The notes: a model not told the origin generated them from the sequence alone. DNA of 64,000 nucleotides from Hoplostethus atlanticus (GCA_034670405.1 JAXDDX010000045.1:1949001-2013000); one strand, 5' to 3'; counted from the first letter of the stretch, positions 47,601 through 60,812 are shown. A program made the numbers and translations.

Positions 47601-50250
47601 ATGCAGGATAGAAGGGGAAGGGAGGGGAGAATTCTTCTGGTGATCACTTCATGCTACACATTGTGTAGCATGAAGCTGGGCCCCACCAAGCTCCTATCTC
47701 TTGTATTGAGAGGAGCGAACTGCGCATGTACAACTTATAACGAGAGTCAATGGGCAAAGATTTTTGCGCCCCGAGGCTGGAAATACGTGACCTAGCAGTA
47801 ACTTTAGACAACGTAGAACAATTTGAATCTACATTTTATTGCAGATTATACATTCTACTCACTAACTATATAATATTTACGTCGCTCATTTAAAAAAAAA
47901 AAAAAAAGAAAGTAATTTTTAAAGTCTTATTCAATGAAGTCTAGGATGTGGGGAGTGGTGGGGCGGCACCCTAGCGCCCTCTATTGGCCAGCCGTCCACT
48001 GCTACACAATGGTATTTACAAAGAGGTGTATGTGATGTGATCTATGTAGACAGATGATCTGCTTCACCACTTCATCTCAGCATTGAGCAACATCTTACGA
48101 GAACATCTCAGGTAACAGGAGAAGACAACTGATGAGTAACCGCTGAACTACGAGCTCCTGTGTAGCAGAACGTTTCATCTACACTGACATATTCAGGACG
48201 TAAGATTCAAGCACATCCCGATCTGAACCAACAACGGATTCAGCAGGAGGTGAAAACAACATTTGCACGTTTTATTTTTGGGCTGAAGAGGTTCAGGTTG
48301 TGATGCATAATCATAGTCAGAATCACTTCCTTCACGTAGGACGAACGTACAGGAATTCATCTGGGTGACATGAACATGTATGAACATATCAGCTCATCAA
48401 GACACACCGGCTCATGCTGTGCAGGGACAACACACATATAGACAGTACATATAAACATTCAGCTCTATCACTGTGGAGGACACGTGATGTTCAGCAGCTC
48501 AAATCCTGATACGAGGCTGTGCAACTGGTGAACGTGGGATTGTTGGACAATCACAGCAGCATTTCTTTGTCCACTCTGTTTTGGTATTACTCATTGCTTT
48601 CACCCCTTCACAGCTTGTGTTTGTCCCCATTCCCGTTTCATTCTGAATACATTACATGAAAACAGCCACCCCCAGTCCAACAACACACCTGTATGTCCAG
48701 ATACATGTGACTGCTTTTCTTGTATCCCTCTCTCTGTTGCATTCTTTCTGTTTCTTGCGTGCTGAGGAAAAGAAAACTGCTAGGAAGGCCTCCAGCCAAG
48801 AGGACTGCGTTTGAAAGTGCCGTTGGTATCTCGGCGTGTTCAAAAATCGAAACACACGAGAGTGCCACGAGGATTTTTGAGTTGTTGAGTCATTCAAGTG
48901 TTCAAAAACTAATAGTGCACATCAATACAGCAGTCATCTTTCGAGTCAGGCTGCCCACCAATGAGCCTGAAGAGTGTTTGCTGCCTGGTGGATGGTAGTT
49001 TTGCCTGTTCCTGGCCATCCACCATCTGCTGCACCAGCTTTGGTTTTCATATAGATTGTAGAAAAATCAGGAGCTTTCTGAATGTAACAAAATTTGTACC
49101 AAAAAATGCATCTCCCTTTACCATGAATGTAAAATTGAAGAGTATGATGTAATACAACAATAATACTCAAGAGAGCATTTATTACTGTGATTATGTGTAC
49201 AGTGGTGATGCACCAATGTACTCAACAGTAACCAATAAACCAGGGCTTGCTGTGCATTATGGGAATTATCAGCACAGTTAGAAAAGTTAGAAAAAAGCTC
49301 TTTTGAACAGATTGCGTGGTTAAAACTCCCTGTTGTATCGTGCTATCAGGTGAATAGTGAGAAGGCTAAACCACAAGATGCTGAAGTGTCCTTGAGCAAA
49401 AGGAAATCTAGTGATTCACACGTTATTATCTCTGCATTCCTGCAGATCGGTGAAAGCAGAGCGACCAGAGGCCAGGCTGGTAGTAACACACAGCTGTAGA
49501 TAGAAGCGTGAAAGAAAGAAAGACACAGTGTAATGCTATATATATATTCATAATTCATGTGTGGGTCTGATGTTGCATTCAGGTGCTCTTCTTAAGCTTC
49601 TATAGTTCCAAGGTCAGAAGATGTAAAAATGACTTGTCGCGCAGTCAAGTGCTTTTGGTCGAGTCCTGCAACAAATATCTTTGACGGAAGTCTTTATTTT
49701 TATTATTTTATTACTTTATTATTTTAAAGATGCAATCAGTAAGGTTCCTGCCATCATACATCTGGGGCCGATAGCGGCACAAAGCACAAGGCATGAAATT
49801 AATGATGCAATTAATTTATTAGGCAAAAGTTATATAATATATACATGACAAGCAAAAGTGACACATGGAAAGAAACTACAATTCTAATGATTTACAGTTT
49901 TGTTTTTTTGCCACTTTTAACGCCCTCTGAATGTCAACATCTTCCAATTGTACTTATCACTTTGTTGATTTCTTCAAATGTGTCCACCGTCCAACTTTGA
50001 TTTGTGAGACCTCTGTCTCCTCCGTCCTCTGTCCTCCGACTCAACAAGTATTTCAGCGTTTCAGGAAGACAAGACGTTGACCTCAGAGGAACAAATTACC
50101 TTCAGAATTTATCTGCAGGATCTCCAAAAGACTTGGAGAAAATGTGGCCGGACTCCCCCCCAGTATCTCAATCGATTTCAGCGATGTCCTTGTTGCGTTA
50201 TGGGAAAGGTTGTCTTAATCAGTGACTCTATCTCAAGGTCAACATTGAGT
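44700..50250. other. long stretch with no recognised gene
   Basis: It contains a GTTA run at about 45505-45521, a hairpin at 46019-46046, CTC/GAG-rich words at 46500-46670 and a poly-A run near 47890-47905. It also holds dispersed pairs shared with other parts of the window (45398-45470 with 62072-62165; 47375-47470 with 52140-52235; 45895-45960 with 49225-49285). No exon-like frame was found. Confidence 0.5.
46019..46046. repeat. perfect 12-bp hairpin
   Basis: The word ggtttgatggtt is followed by ctgt and then its exact complement aaccatcaaacc. Surrounding copies of ggttctttag/agaacca suggest the centre of a small inverted-repeat element. Confidence 0.7.
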
Positions 50251-50252
50251 GA

Positions 50253-50340
50253 GTTGGCGGCCCAGTGGTTCGCCGGGTTGAGGCGTTACCTTGTGGTTCT
50301 GCGGTTCAAATTCAGATCTTGATCTCAGTCACATAGCAAG
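50253..50340 (+). repeat. tRNA-like SINE head
   Basis: The sequence ggcggcccagtggttcgccg followed by ttctgcggttcaaattcag resembles A and B boxes of a tRNA-derived SINE. The remainder is not clear. Confidence 0.4.
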
Positions 50341-50425
50341 GCTTCTCCTTCTCCGTTCTCTTCTGTCTTCTGGAGTGCATTACAATTTGAACATGAATGA
50401 TTTTCTTAATCGGAGAAAGATGTCG

Positions 50426-50560
50426 TCCCATCCCCACTAACTGAGACCGTAGATTCACCCTATTGGTCCAGATTAAATCCTGGGGTCGGTTTGGTCACTG
50501 GTTAGAAATCTTCTCCACACAGGAAGTGACCGATCCAGACTGGAGAGTGAAATCCAGAAG
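50426..50560 (+). repeat. dispersed repeat, paired inverted with 58094-58228
   Basis: The sequence tcccatccccactaactgag, gtagattcaccctattggtc and then ctccacacaggaagtgaccg matches the reverse complement of 58094-58228 with few differences over about 135 bp. It may be the end of one longer element family. Confidence 0.75.
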
Positions 50561-51600
50561 AGGAAGCTGGACTCAACAACGGTAGATCTTTGGTTTCCTT
50601 TAGTATGAAGCATCTGTGAAAGTAAATTGATCCTGACCTGACCATAGGAGAGTCCATAGGATGAACCATGTTAACCATGTTATCTTCGTATAAAGAACCA
50701 ATCATGACAGACTTCTTTGTTTCCAAATAAACTATAAAGATTGTAGTGAGCTGACATTCAGAGAGCATACAGAGATTCTGACTCTCTGTGTGACCTGTGA
50801 CGAGGTCTTTCTCTCTCCAATATATCTGTATACAATATATTTTATACTTCAACCTGTCAGCGTTTTGTGTATTATTTCAAGATTTCTGAGTGCTTACAGG
50901 CAATTTTCCACAACACATCACAGACCAGTTTAATGATGTCACAGCACAGGAATTCTGGGTAATGAAGTTCAAACAGTTTTCAAACTGTTACCTCTTGTTG
51001 GTAACAGTTTGCACCAACGTGCAAAGTTGCCTAGCGCAGCTTCAGGTACTCAGTCCTCATTTGTGTCAGGTCAAGGCGGTCAGTCTCGTGCTGGTGTTGG
51101 ACCAGTTTGACTCTGGCCTGCAGGTCAGGGAGCTGCAGTGGGGCAGCGTATGCAGTACAGCATGAAACCCACTTTATAGCAAATCATCGTTTCAGCTCAG
51201 ATTCACAGGAACAGCATCGCAGCGAGGTCCTGGTAATGACGTCCACAGACAGTTGCCAAGACTGTGAGGAGGAAAAAAAGACGACTATTAACACTGAAGA
51301 CATCCTCGTAGCTGAGGCGGCTTCATCTCTCAGATTCCTCTGGGCATATTTGTGAATAAGCACGCTGCCTCGGAGGGGCGCCTTAATGAAGAAAAATGCA
51401 CTCTTTCCTCTGTAGCCAAACGGAGGATTAGGTAACAGTAAATAATGCTTTGGGTGGATGACAAGACAGTGTGTGGATCATTAATTCAAACCGTCCAGGA
51501 TGGGTCATCCTGCCTGGGGGGCCCCTGGGGGCCCCGGGGGCCCGCAGATAATTATAGCCTCTGCTCAGGAGAGATGCTGGTGGTTGGAGTGTTTCTGGAC

Positions 51601-51744
51601 TGGTGTGTGTGTGTGTGTGTGTGTTTATGTGTGCCAGCCTGATGAGTGTGTGTGCCTGTCTCCTTGTCTGTATGTGTGTGTATGTGTGTGTATGTGTGTG
51701 TATGTGTGTGCGTTTGTGTGTGTGGTGTGTGTGTGTGTGTGTGT
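51601..51744. repeat. (GT)n compound microsatellite
   Basis: GT tracts interrupted by tatgtg and a short unique segment. Valine/cysteine-rich frames across it are artefacts. Confidence 0.95.
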
Positions 51745-52857
51745 CAGTCGTGTCTGCCTGGGGATGTTCAGTGTTAAAGGTTAGTTAGCAGACAGGTACA
51801 GGTCACTGTTCCTCCCTGCCTCTTCAGTGTCGCCAAAGAAAGGAGAAAATCCAATTAAGAGCGGCGACACTAGAAGACTTTAAAATCCAGACGCATGGCG
51901 TCACACGGAGGGACACGTTCCACAGTTTTGTCTCTCAGTCACGAATCTGCTCACACCGGGTGATTATCCTGCCAACGCCTGAAACACCTCTGACATCACC
52001 AGATCCAATGTGAATCGATATGCATTAATACATTAACGTGACGCGTGTTGAGATTCACTGAAGAAAAACAACCACAGGAACAACCAAGTCAAGTCAACTA
52101 TATTTATAAAACCATTGGACACATGGAGACTTTCTAGTGCTGCTGTGTTTTGGCTCCACCCCCAAGAGTTAATGTCTGGAAGTCACGTTTTGCTCTTCAG
52201 CCGTCAGACGTTTGGTAACTAGTTACTACTTTTCCTGTTGCATTGGAGAGACAGACATCTTCCAAATCAGATCAGATGCTAATCGTCTTATTTACATGTC
52301 GTTACTATAAAACAAAGGTTTTTCTCAATATTCCCAGCGAGGGAACGCCTCCTCCAAATGTGAGGGCATTATGCTCGGAAAATGTCAAGCATAATGTGGG
52401 GAAAAAAAGATGAGATGTGACAGTTTGGTGAACTGGTTGTGACAACCTGGTGCTGGAGCATAAATAGGCAAGCTGTCACTTCCAGGCAGAAATGTCCTTT
52501 TTTCTAATTTGGGAAGAATCGTCATTTCCAGACGTGGACGAGGCCGCTGGAGACCCACAGCTTGAAGAAGCAGGCTGGATCTCCAGCCTGTCCTGCAGTG
52601 GTAGCACAGATGGCATTTTGGGTTCAGGAAGAAATTCTATTTTTTCCACAGACTGCCAGTTTAGGTCATAAATCATAAGTGTAAAAATGTACAACTCAGC
52701 TGATTTAGCTCTTTGGGATTCAGTGTTGAACTCTGAAGTTCATTAACTAGAGCATCAGGTCTGGAGGTGAGAGGAGAGAGGAGACAACGGGATCATGAAG
52801 ACATCGGATTATTTGCTATTTGCTGAAAGTGTTGTTTTGTAGCTGATATACCCCCTT

Positions 52858-53482
52858 CGCTACCGCCTCCTTTCCTTCACTACCGCCTCCTTTCCTTTGC
52901 TACTTCCTCCTTTCCTCCACTACCTCCTCCTTTCCTCCACTACCTCCTCCTTTCCTTCACTACTTCCTCCATTCCTCCTCCACTTCCTCCTTTCCTCCAC
53001 CATCTCCTCCTTTTCTTCCACTACCTCCTCCTTTCCTCCACTACCTCTTCCTGTCCTTTGCTACTTCCTCCTTTCCTCCGCTACCTCCTCTTTTCCTCCA
53101 CCACTTCCTCCTTTCCTTCGCTACTTCCTCCTTTCCTCCACCACTTCATCCTTTCCTCCACTACCTCCTCCTTTCCTCCACCATTTCCTCCTTTCCTCCA
53201 CTACCTCCTCCTTTTCTCCACTACCTCCTCCTTTCCTCCACCATTTCCTCCTTTCCTCCACTACCTCCTCCTTTCCTCCACTACCCCCTATTTTCCTCCA
53301 CTACCTCCTCCTTACCTCCACTACCTCCTCCTGTCCTCCACTACCTCCTCCTTACCTCCACCATCTTCCATTACCTAACCCTTTCCTGCTCCACCTCCCC
53401 CTTTCCTTTTCCTCCACCACTTTCTTTCCTCTACTACCTCCTCCTTTCCTCCACTACCTCCTACCTCCTCCTTTCCTTTCAA
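52858..53482. repeat. pyrimidine-rich minisatellite (ctcctttcctccactac)
   Basis: About 625 bp of imperfect units of about 20 bp (ctacctcctcctttcctcca). The plus strand is almost purely pyrimidine. The long frames across it (199 codons, Pro/Ser/Leu-rich) are a by-product of the repeat. Confidence 0.95.
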
Positions 53483-56400
53483 ATCACCCTGCCTAAGGAG
53501 CTGCCAACCCACCTACCAACCTTCATCAGTCTGGTTTCAGTGGAGAGTTTTAGTGTCCCATGATGGTCTAAATGGATTCTTTGGATTTTTTTGGGGCGTG
53601 AACAGCTTCAATCAAAAGCTTTCAAAAATCGGTCAAATCCTACATTGAACTGTAACACTTTCTCACACTCTCTCTCTCAGACGTGCACAACACAGTGCAC
53701 ATGCACAGCCATTGACGCGCAAGCAGAAGAAGAGCATCCTTGGAATCGACAGACCTGATGGCCTTGCAGCCAATTGATCTCTTGGTGACTCACACACACA
53801 TCAGGCTCAGACATGAAAGAGCTGCGATCCACAGAACGGCGGCCAGCGCCTGCCACAAATCAATACCTGAGAATTTCGCCTTGAAGGGCAAAAAATACAC
53901 TTTCATTGTATGTCAGAATCAATCAGGGTTGACAAGTTGGGGGGAAAAAAGCTAACAACATTGAGGCAGGACTGTAAATGACAAGTTGAAAAAATATATT
54001 AAACCTAAATTGAGAAAAATGGGAATCGATAGTGATAATATTGTATTTTCAGGAGATGCTTTACCAGAGTTTACTGGGAAAAGGTGGTGGTTTTGTTTGA
54101 ACCAACAAGTGAACCTGATGAAGTGTAAAAAGCTTATGAGTTCATAGTTTGATTTGCTACATAAAAATGTTACCTGCTAAATAAAAGCAATGACATTTAA
54201 CTGAAAGAAGTTGGTCACCGGTTACCGTTCAGCTGCTAATGGATGGCATTTCGTAGAAGGACGAGAATTCATCGATTCAGAGTCAGAGAGTCGGACAAGC
54301 GGCCCTCTGAACCCTCCAGACAGAACCGGGTCCTTCAGATTAGATATTAATTATATAAAACACGACACAATGCCATTTCAACATAACTCTAAAAGTTTCA
54401 TCTGAATTGATCTCCAGTCAGTCAGCTCTCCCAAATGACACGTAGGTTCACTAGAACAATATACATTTTCAGTAAATAATTGGCCCAGCGGCTGCCGATA
54501 GCGGCTGGATAAAACTGCTTAGTAATGGAGAAAAACCTACACTGTGTCTGTCAAAGAGCCAATTAAGCTGATGGTGCAAGATTTCCCAGCCCGTAAAAGA
54601 TTGGCTTACTATAGGTAAGAGGAAGGAGGAAAAACGAGGAGGAATCTGAATATTTGAACCTGCTGTCTTGTGCTTTTCGCTGCTGAGCATCAGTGATTTA
54701 GAGGAACTGGATGGGAGCAGTGAGAGAGGAATAATGGCCTTCTTGGTACCCGGTCAGGGTCGGTTTCATATCACAGTTGTCAGACAAAAACTTTTTCAGG
54801 AATAAAGAAAATAATGCTCATTTTCTCTTTGAGGTCCGTGTATTTGTGAAATGCTACAATGGGATTTTAAAAGACTTCAGGGGCCCAAGGGCCACGCGTA
54901 AATCAACATGTCAACTTTCAAATATGAAAAAGAAGAAGAGCACCAAAACTGCTGCTGCACGGGTTTCTGTGATGCTTCCTCCTCACGCGGTCTTCTGCTA
55001 TAGTACATCTGTAATTATCATGTCAAGGCACAATTGCAACCTTGCATTATGTTGGGGCAGAGGGAGTAGGTGAGGTCACCGCCGCACCATTACAGTTCAG
55101 CAGCAGTTTTACCCCCCTCTGAATCTCCTTTAAATGCACGCTGGCTCTTCTGGCGGACCAAGAGGATGCAGGCATGTTTTACTGTACTGTGCTATACAGA
55201 TACTGGCACATTACATTTGCACTTTTATCGAAGAAACTTACAGTAGCATTAGTGCAAATATTCTCAGCATGGGTGGTCCTAGTGGGAATGAACCCCTAAC
55301 CAGTGTTGCAGCATGTTCACACTACTCGTCTTGAACCAAATGTTATGCTTGTAATGAAAAGCAAGTCAAGCACAAGTGACTATAGAAGCCACTATCACCA
55401 GACAGTCCTCGGGTCCTTGGGTACATCTCCCAGTCTACTTACCGCGGTTCCACACTGCCAGCAACTCGACCGACGGGGCACCAGACGTCCGTTCACTCCC
55501 TGCAGAGGGCCAGGGAAGGTTGAAGAACTGCACTTTTCCCTGGTCATCAGATTTCCGTGCTTCCTTGTTTCCCTCCCAATGTGATTTTGCTTCATGATCA
55601 ATAGTTCCACCTGGCAAGTGCAAAATGGACGAGAAGCTTCCCAACTTTTATTTGAGACTACAGGGATAAAAATGATGCTAATTCGATTTTTTTCTGTTCA
55701 ATTTCGCTCAATGTGACCTCATCAAAGCAATGTAATGTTATGACCCTGTAGATCACTGAGAATATACTGGATACTGAAATGTATGAATAAATACTTCTTT
55801 GAAACTGAAGCTGCAGACCGCTACATAGAGCGACAGCTGCTGCCAACTTTTCTCCCGCTGCCTCCAGTTTCATTCTGTTGTTGTTGCACTACGCTGTCAG
55901 CTGCCTACATGCAGTGAAACCCTGCCTCCTCTTGATTGGTCAGCTCACAAGAAATCAACATCATGGGGTCTCCTCTAAAGTTGAACTGTTCTGAACCTTA
56001 GGCCTAAAAAGATGCCAGGCACAGCGATTCCTCCAAAGCTGCTTTCCCTCAAACTTCCTGGCAGAATAGTGTGAGTGGCTGAGTGCCATACTCACCATAT
56101 GGTGCAGGTAGTTCTTGTACAGGTACAGCACAGTACTGATACTGTACCATAGACACAGTAGACCCAGGCGTGGTACTTGAAAAACTTGGCTGTTGTAAAT
56201 CGGTCACAAATCAAATAAATCTGGGATGGAGGAAAACAAAATGTTCTATTCACTGAACTGAGGATCAGTGTGTGTCCAAGGACACCAGTGGACCCGGTAG
56301 ACTCACTGTAGAAACATCTACCACTTCATCAAAAGGCTCTGAAATATTGGGAAGTGGGACAGAAGTTGTCGTGGAGTTAATTGGTCACTTTGGGAAAGCT

Positions 56401-58093
56401 CTGTCAATATTCAACACTGAGATTCATCAACACATCCATCACTTTGCCCAAAGGTCACAAATTCATTCATTCTTCCTTTTAGCTTCTTGTTCGAGTTTGC
56501 ACTATCGCACTGAGGACAGGAGATGTGGCGTACAGGTATCCAGGTAAGAGAGCGAAGGTCAAAGGGCGGCAGGGTGGCCTGGTGGTTAGAGGTACTGGGC
56601 CAGATTCATAAAACTCAGCCACGCAAAATCTGCAGCACGGTAATTTAAGATCAAGTTACCGTGTCTCAGGTGAAAGCCAATATCGACACGTTACTGAAGG
56701 CCTGGAAAGCAAGTCGGCTTCCTCCTCATGTTCTCCTACAACTGCAATCTCAATGTTTGCCGTGACGCTCAATCCAAACAGACCAAAGCTCGCCTTTTAA
56801 ATCAATTGATAAGTGAGTGTGGCCAAACATGTTTGAAACCATTCTGGAAGAGAAAATCCATTTCACACAGTTTTCATAAGATCAGGCTAGAACAGCTGTT
56901 ACTGATGAAAGAGGCGGTAGTGGCGCATAAAACACAACCGGTAAAACAGGCCGGTAACCCACGTTTCTGAATGAGAAGACGTGATGCCGTGACTGTGTTT
57001 TATGAGTCTGTCCGACTGTCTCCTAACCGAATAGTCACAGGTTTGATCCCTGCAACAGCCAGAATGTGTCCATCAACAACCATGTGTCCTGTTGAACCAC
57101 TAACTCACTCATGGTGGCAGCAGCAGATTCATGCCTAACATGTAGGTTGTAGATGTGGTTGGAGAGTTTCTCCTAGACCGAGTGAGGACAGACGGTCAAG
57201 CAGCCCGGTCTGACTGACGTGGGGATCTCAAGCACACCAGAGGAAATCTTTTAAATAGGACAGCAAACATCACAGCAAGTAGAAAACTGACTTAAAACTG
57301 TGAGGTCATCTAGATGTGTTGTTTCAGCTGCATGCATGAGCAACGAACCCGCCGACGGGGAAATAAACACCAAACAGCCAGCGGCTTCATTGCTGCAGCT
57401 CCTACCTTCTCCTCGTCTTCGCCAGAAAATGCTGAAATATTCATTACATGCATGAGTTCTCACTCGCAGCTTTTATTGATCCAGCCTCTCCGGTTCCAGT
57501 GCCTTTATTGATTACCTTGACTGTTTTTTTTTAAAAGTCTGTAACAAGGCACTGTGCTGGGTTGCGGTATGGCTTTGCTCTGCCTACCCTTTAGACTTGG
57601 GTTGTACGGTGATATTAAACCAAAATGTTACACAGCGCTCTGGGCAGGCAGTGCTGCAAAAACCTGTTTCAAGACTATTTTCTCAGGTATTTGCTTTGCC
57701 TTTTATTTAAGACAAACCTTATAACATCAGCCTCTGGTATTGTGGACACCAACTGCCACTATTTGAACTGTAATGGAGGGATGTATTTCTTGAAGAAGGG
57801 TGTTTTCCTCGGGTGAAAACTGAAAGCTCATCCCTTCAATAAACGCTTCACCTCCCCCCTCTCCCATCTCTTCCCCCTTTACTTGCACTGAAAATGCTCC
57901 TTTGTTGTTAAAGCTGCACAAGGCAACTTCATACTTTGGCAGCCACGAGTAGCAGCAAGAGAAAACTGTTTGAATTTAGTTTGAAGGACTTCATTACCCA
58001 TAAACCCTGTGCGATGAGGTCAGTAAACTAACTGTGCTCTCAGGGTGTGGTGGAGGAGGTGAAGAGGTTCAGCGGCTTTCTCTGTTCATGAGA
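53483..58093. other. long stretch with no recognised gene
   Basis: It holds the dispersed repeat at 55195-55310 and partial tRNA-SINE heads near 56570 (cagggtggcctggtggttag) and 57035 (cacaggtttgatccctgca). Short chance frames show no domain. Confidence 0.5.
55195..55310 (+). repeat. dispersed repeat (gtgggaatgaacccctaacc family), copy 3
   Basis: It carries cacttttatcgaagaaactt, cagtagcattagtgcaaat, then catgggtggtcctagtgggaa and cccctaaccagtgttgc. This is the same layout as 24040-24160 and 31871-32016, with the right end truncated. Confidence 0.6.
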
Positions 58094-58228
58094 CTCTTCT
58101 GGATTTCCCTCTTCAGTCTGGATCGGTCACTTCCTGTGTGGAGGAGATTTCCCACCAGTGACCAAACTGACACCAGGATTGAATTTGGACCAATAGGGTG
58201 AATCTATGGTCTCAGGTGGGGATGAGAC
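58094..58228 (-). repeat. dispersed repeat, inverted partner of 50426-50560
   Basis: The complement of this segment matches 50426-50560: cttcctgtgtggaggagatt, gaccaatagggtgaatctat and ctcaggtggggatgaga are the key words on the plus strand. Confidence 0.75.
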
Positions 58229-58320
58229 ACTCTGCTCTGCTGCAGCATCACTTCCTGGTTCAGACTGAGGAGACGGCTGGAGGGTTACAGTGAAATCTGA
58301 CCAGAGCAGATTTAATATTT

Positions 58321-59248
58321 ACAGTTTTTCTCAGTCGCTTTGGTCGCTTTCTCAGATCAGAATTGAAATTCTCAAAACTACTTGTTCAACCTCCACATCA
58401 TCTAGTCACTTGTGCACATCATAAAAGCAACTTCTCATTCTTTTGAACAAATTGCAAATGCTTTGGCACATCCATGCAAATGATTATGTCCAACTGTCTG
58501 CTGTTTCCTACATTATCAATAGTTTATGTCATGTTGATCAAAATGTATTATATTGGTTCTCTGTTGAATCGTCTCACCCCCCAGAACATCTAGGCACTAG
58601 TTCATTGCATAAGTCATTACATGCAAAATGGTTGAACCAGTTGTCATAATCTGTCAAGCATATTTTCTATACATTAGACTTTTTTTGTAAATGTGTTCTG
58701 AATTGATGAATCTTGACTTTCACTACAGTTTTTCTCAGTTGCTTTGACTCAATTCTCCAGCATTTTGGTACTTGTGCACAACAGAAAGAGCATTTCTCTT
58801 TGCTACCATTTGCAAATGTTTTAGCACATTTAGGCAAATGACTAACAATTATGACTGACAATTTGAACAATTATTGGTTGTAAATGTCTTTTGTAATTGA
58901 TATATGCCAGACAGAAAAAGTGCAGCCTTGTGCATTTTCAATCATTGTCATCAAAACCTTCATCATAGTTTCCATCAGAGTAACTGTTCTATTGACAACA
59001 TGGCTAAGCATGTTGACTATCTTGTTTGTACTCAATGACACAAGGACTTGTCATTCTGATGGCACTGACATGTTCATTGACATAAAGATTTACTAAGATG
59101 AACTAAGGATTTTGAGCAAGTTACGGGCTTTTGCAGGTAATCCATTGTGTGGTGCTGTTCGTACCAATTGTTTCGAGAAATGCGTTTACTGTTTTGCAAA
59201 TCTTAAGGATGATTCGAGAAATGTACTAAAGTGACTGATAAAAACTGT
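58321..59248. mobile_element. DNA-transposon-like element with TIR ACAGTTTTT
   Basis: The left end reads acagtttttctcagtcgctt. The right end, read on the other strand, gives acagtttttatcagtcactt, about 20 of 24 bases alike. An internal copy of the end (acagtttttctcagttgctt) starts at 58725, and phrases such as acttgtgcacatcat and gcaaatg recur after both. One element may be inserted into, or duplicated within, another. The 70-codon frame at 58884-59096 shows no transposase motif. Confidence 0.65.
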
Positions 59249-59664
59249 AAAAAGATTTAAGATTTAAAAACAAAATTATCCAAAATTCTATGTTGTCCGT
59301 GTCTCTTTTTACCTTAACTAGCATTTAGTCATCTGTTATCAGGCCACTATGTACTAGTTGCTAAATACATGAAATCAAAAATCACAAATCACCAAAAGAA
59401 CCAATAGTTCTTATCTAGTCTTGGTAACCACCCAGAGAAACAGAGAAGATATCCGTTCTGTGATCACCTCCATCTGAAATGTTTCTGCTAAAACCCCCGA
59501 GGAACAACGAGGAGACGACAGAGAGGATCAATGAGAAGATGCTACCATGTGACATATGTAATGGTCATCAGCTCCTACTATCTGGCTGCTGCCTACAAGG
59601 CTTCAATCCGTTGTTTCTTACTCTCTTGTCTTTGAGCTGAAACAAACATCCAACCACGCTACAC

Positions 59665-60216
59665 ACTTGTGAAACATTCCTTTATTATAAATAGAGCATT
59701 TGTATAAAAACGGGCATGCTTAAACCATGGCATTTACAGATTTCACAACCAAAAGCTACCATTCAGTTAGCCAATACAGCGACAAACTCATCTCATAATG
59801 CAGGTCGACGGACGGACGACATGAGACAAGAATCAGAAATTTTCACAACCACAAATTTTTACGTACAATTAGAATAACAACAAACATGGTTGGTCCCCAA
59901 TATTTCTTTTTAGTATATCTTTTTGAAGACTCGTTTTATTTTTTTGTTTCCCATCTCCTGGTCCCACCGCCCCGCCTCCTCTCAGTCTCTCGGACGGGTT
60001 GATTTAGCGACCGGTTAAGTTTTTTGTGCTGCGTCTGTCTGCAGGCCCGCTACTCGCTGTCTGTATACATCAAAACACAGACATGTTGACTCAGCTCGTC
60101 ACCCGTCTTGATCGTGGAGATGCAGAGTGACATCAGCGTCTCGTCTCCTCTGAGTCTGACAAACCTAGATCTGCTCGTGAAATGCCCCTGGAATCCTGTT
60201 TCAGAGCCTTTGCTCC
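59665..60216 (-). other. grm8: grm8 3' untranslated region
   Basis: Sequence downstream of the grm8 stop on the minus strand, ending near the distal polyadenylation signal. Its limits are inferred from the AATAAA positions, not from a transcript. Confidence 0.6.
59682..59687 (-). terminator. grm8 distal polyadenylation signal AATAAA
   Basis: tttatt on the plus strand is AATAAA on the minus strand, about 530 bases after the grm8 stop. A second AATAAA at 59935-59940 could act as a proximal site. Confidence 0.55.
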
Positions 60217-60266
60217 TCAAATGGCGTGATTGGTGTAGCTGACGTATGTTGTTTTGGTTGATGGCA
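60217..60266 (-). CDS. grm8: grm8 last coding exon (C-terminal tail and stop)
   Basis: After the acceptor ctctctccag the exon completes a valine codon and encodes PSTKTTYVSYTNHAI followed by TGA at 60219-60217. Human GRM8 ends SSTKTTYISYSNHSI, so this is the canonical (8a-type) tail of metabotropic glutamate receptor 8. This is a presynaptic group III receptor coupled to Gi/o that lowers glutamate release. The exon contributes 50 coding bases and is in phase with the exon ending at 61595. The exon continues into the 3' UTR. A shifted frame stays open to 60050. Fish often carry two grm8 copies, so a or b cannot be assigned. Confidence 0.96.
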
Positions 60267-60659
60267 CTGGAGAGAGGAAGAAACACAGCCGGTTAGTTTA
60301 CTGATGTCTGCTGCATTACCAACAACCCCCCACGGTCCTGCGTGTCAGAATGAGGTCAACGCAAAGCAGACTGTAAGATAAAAGAGAAAATAAGTGTGTA
60401 AGGTACAGAAGCAAACTGTCCGAGAGTCGCTACTTGTTAGATTAAGAAGATTTCATTTCAGTCAGCACAATTTTGATGAGTAAACAAGCAAATGCCTCCT
60501 TCACTTCTGCTGACAGACAAAGAAGCAGCTTTGAACTCTGAAGCAGAGCAGTAAACAATTTTGCTTCATCAGATCGAGTCTCAGGTGACTTAACAAACTG
60601 AGTTGCCAAGTTGAAGCTTCACAACTTCCAACGACCACCGAGCCGCTTCATCCTGACAC

Positions 60660-60662
<3 letters not shown>

Positions 60663-60709
<47 letters not shown>

Positions 60710-60722
60710 CAGAGAGAGAGAC

Positions 60723-60770
<48 letters not shown>

Positions 60771-60779
60771 TATAGATAA

Positions 60780-60812
<33 letters not shown>

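Noticed and set aside
52897..53496. 199-codon Pro/Ser/Leu-rich open frame
   Set aside because: It is a direct product of the pyrimidine minisatellite, with parallel open frames in other phases.
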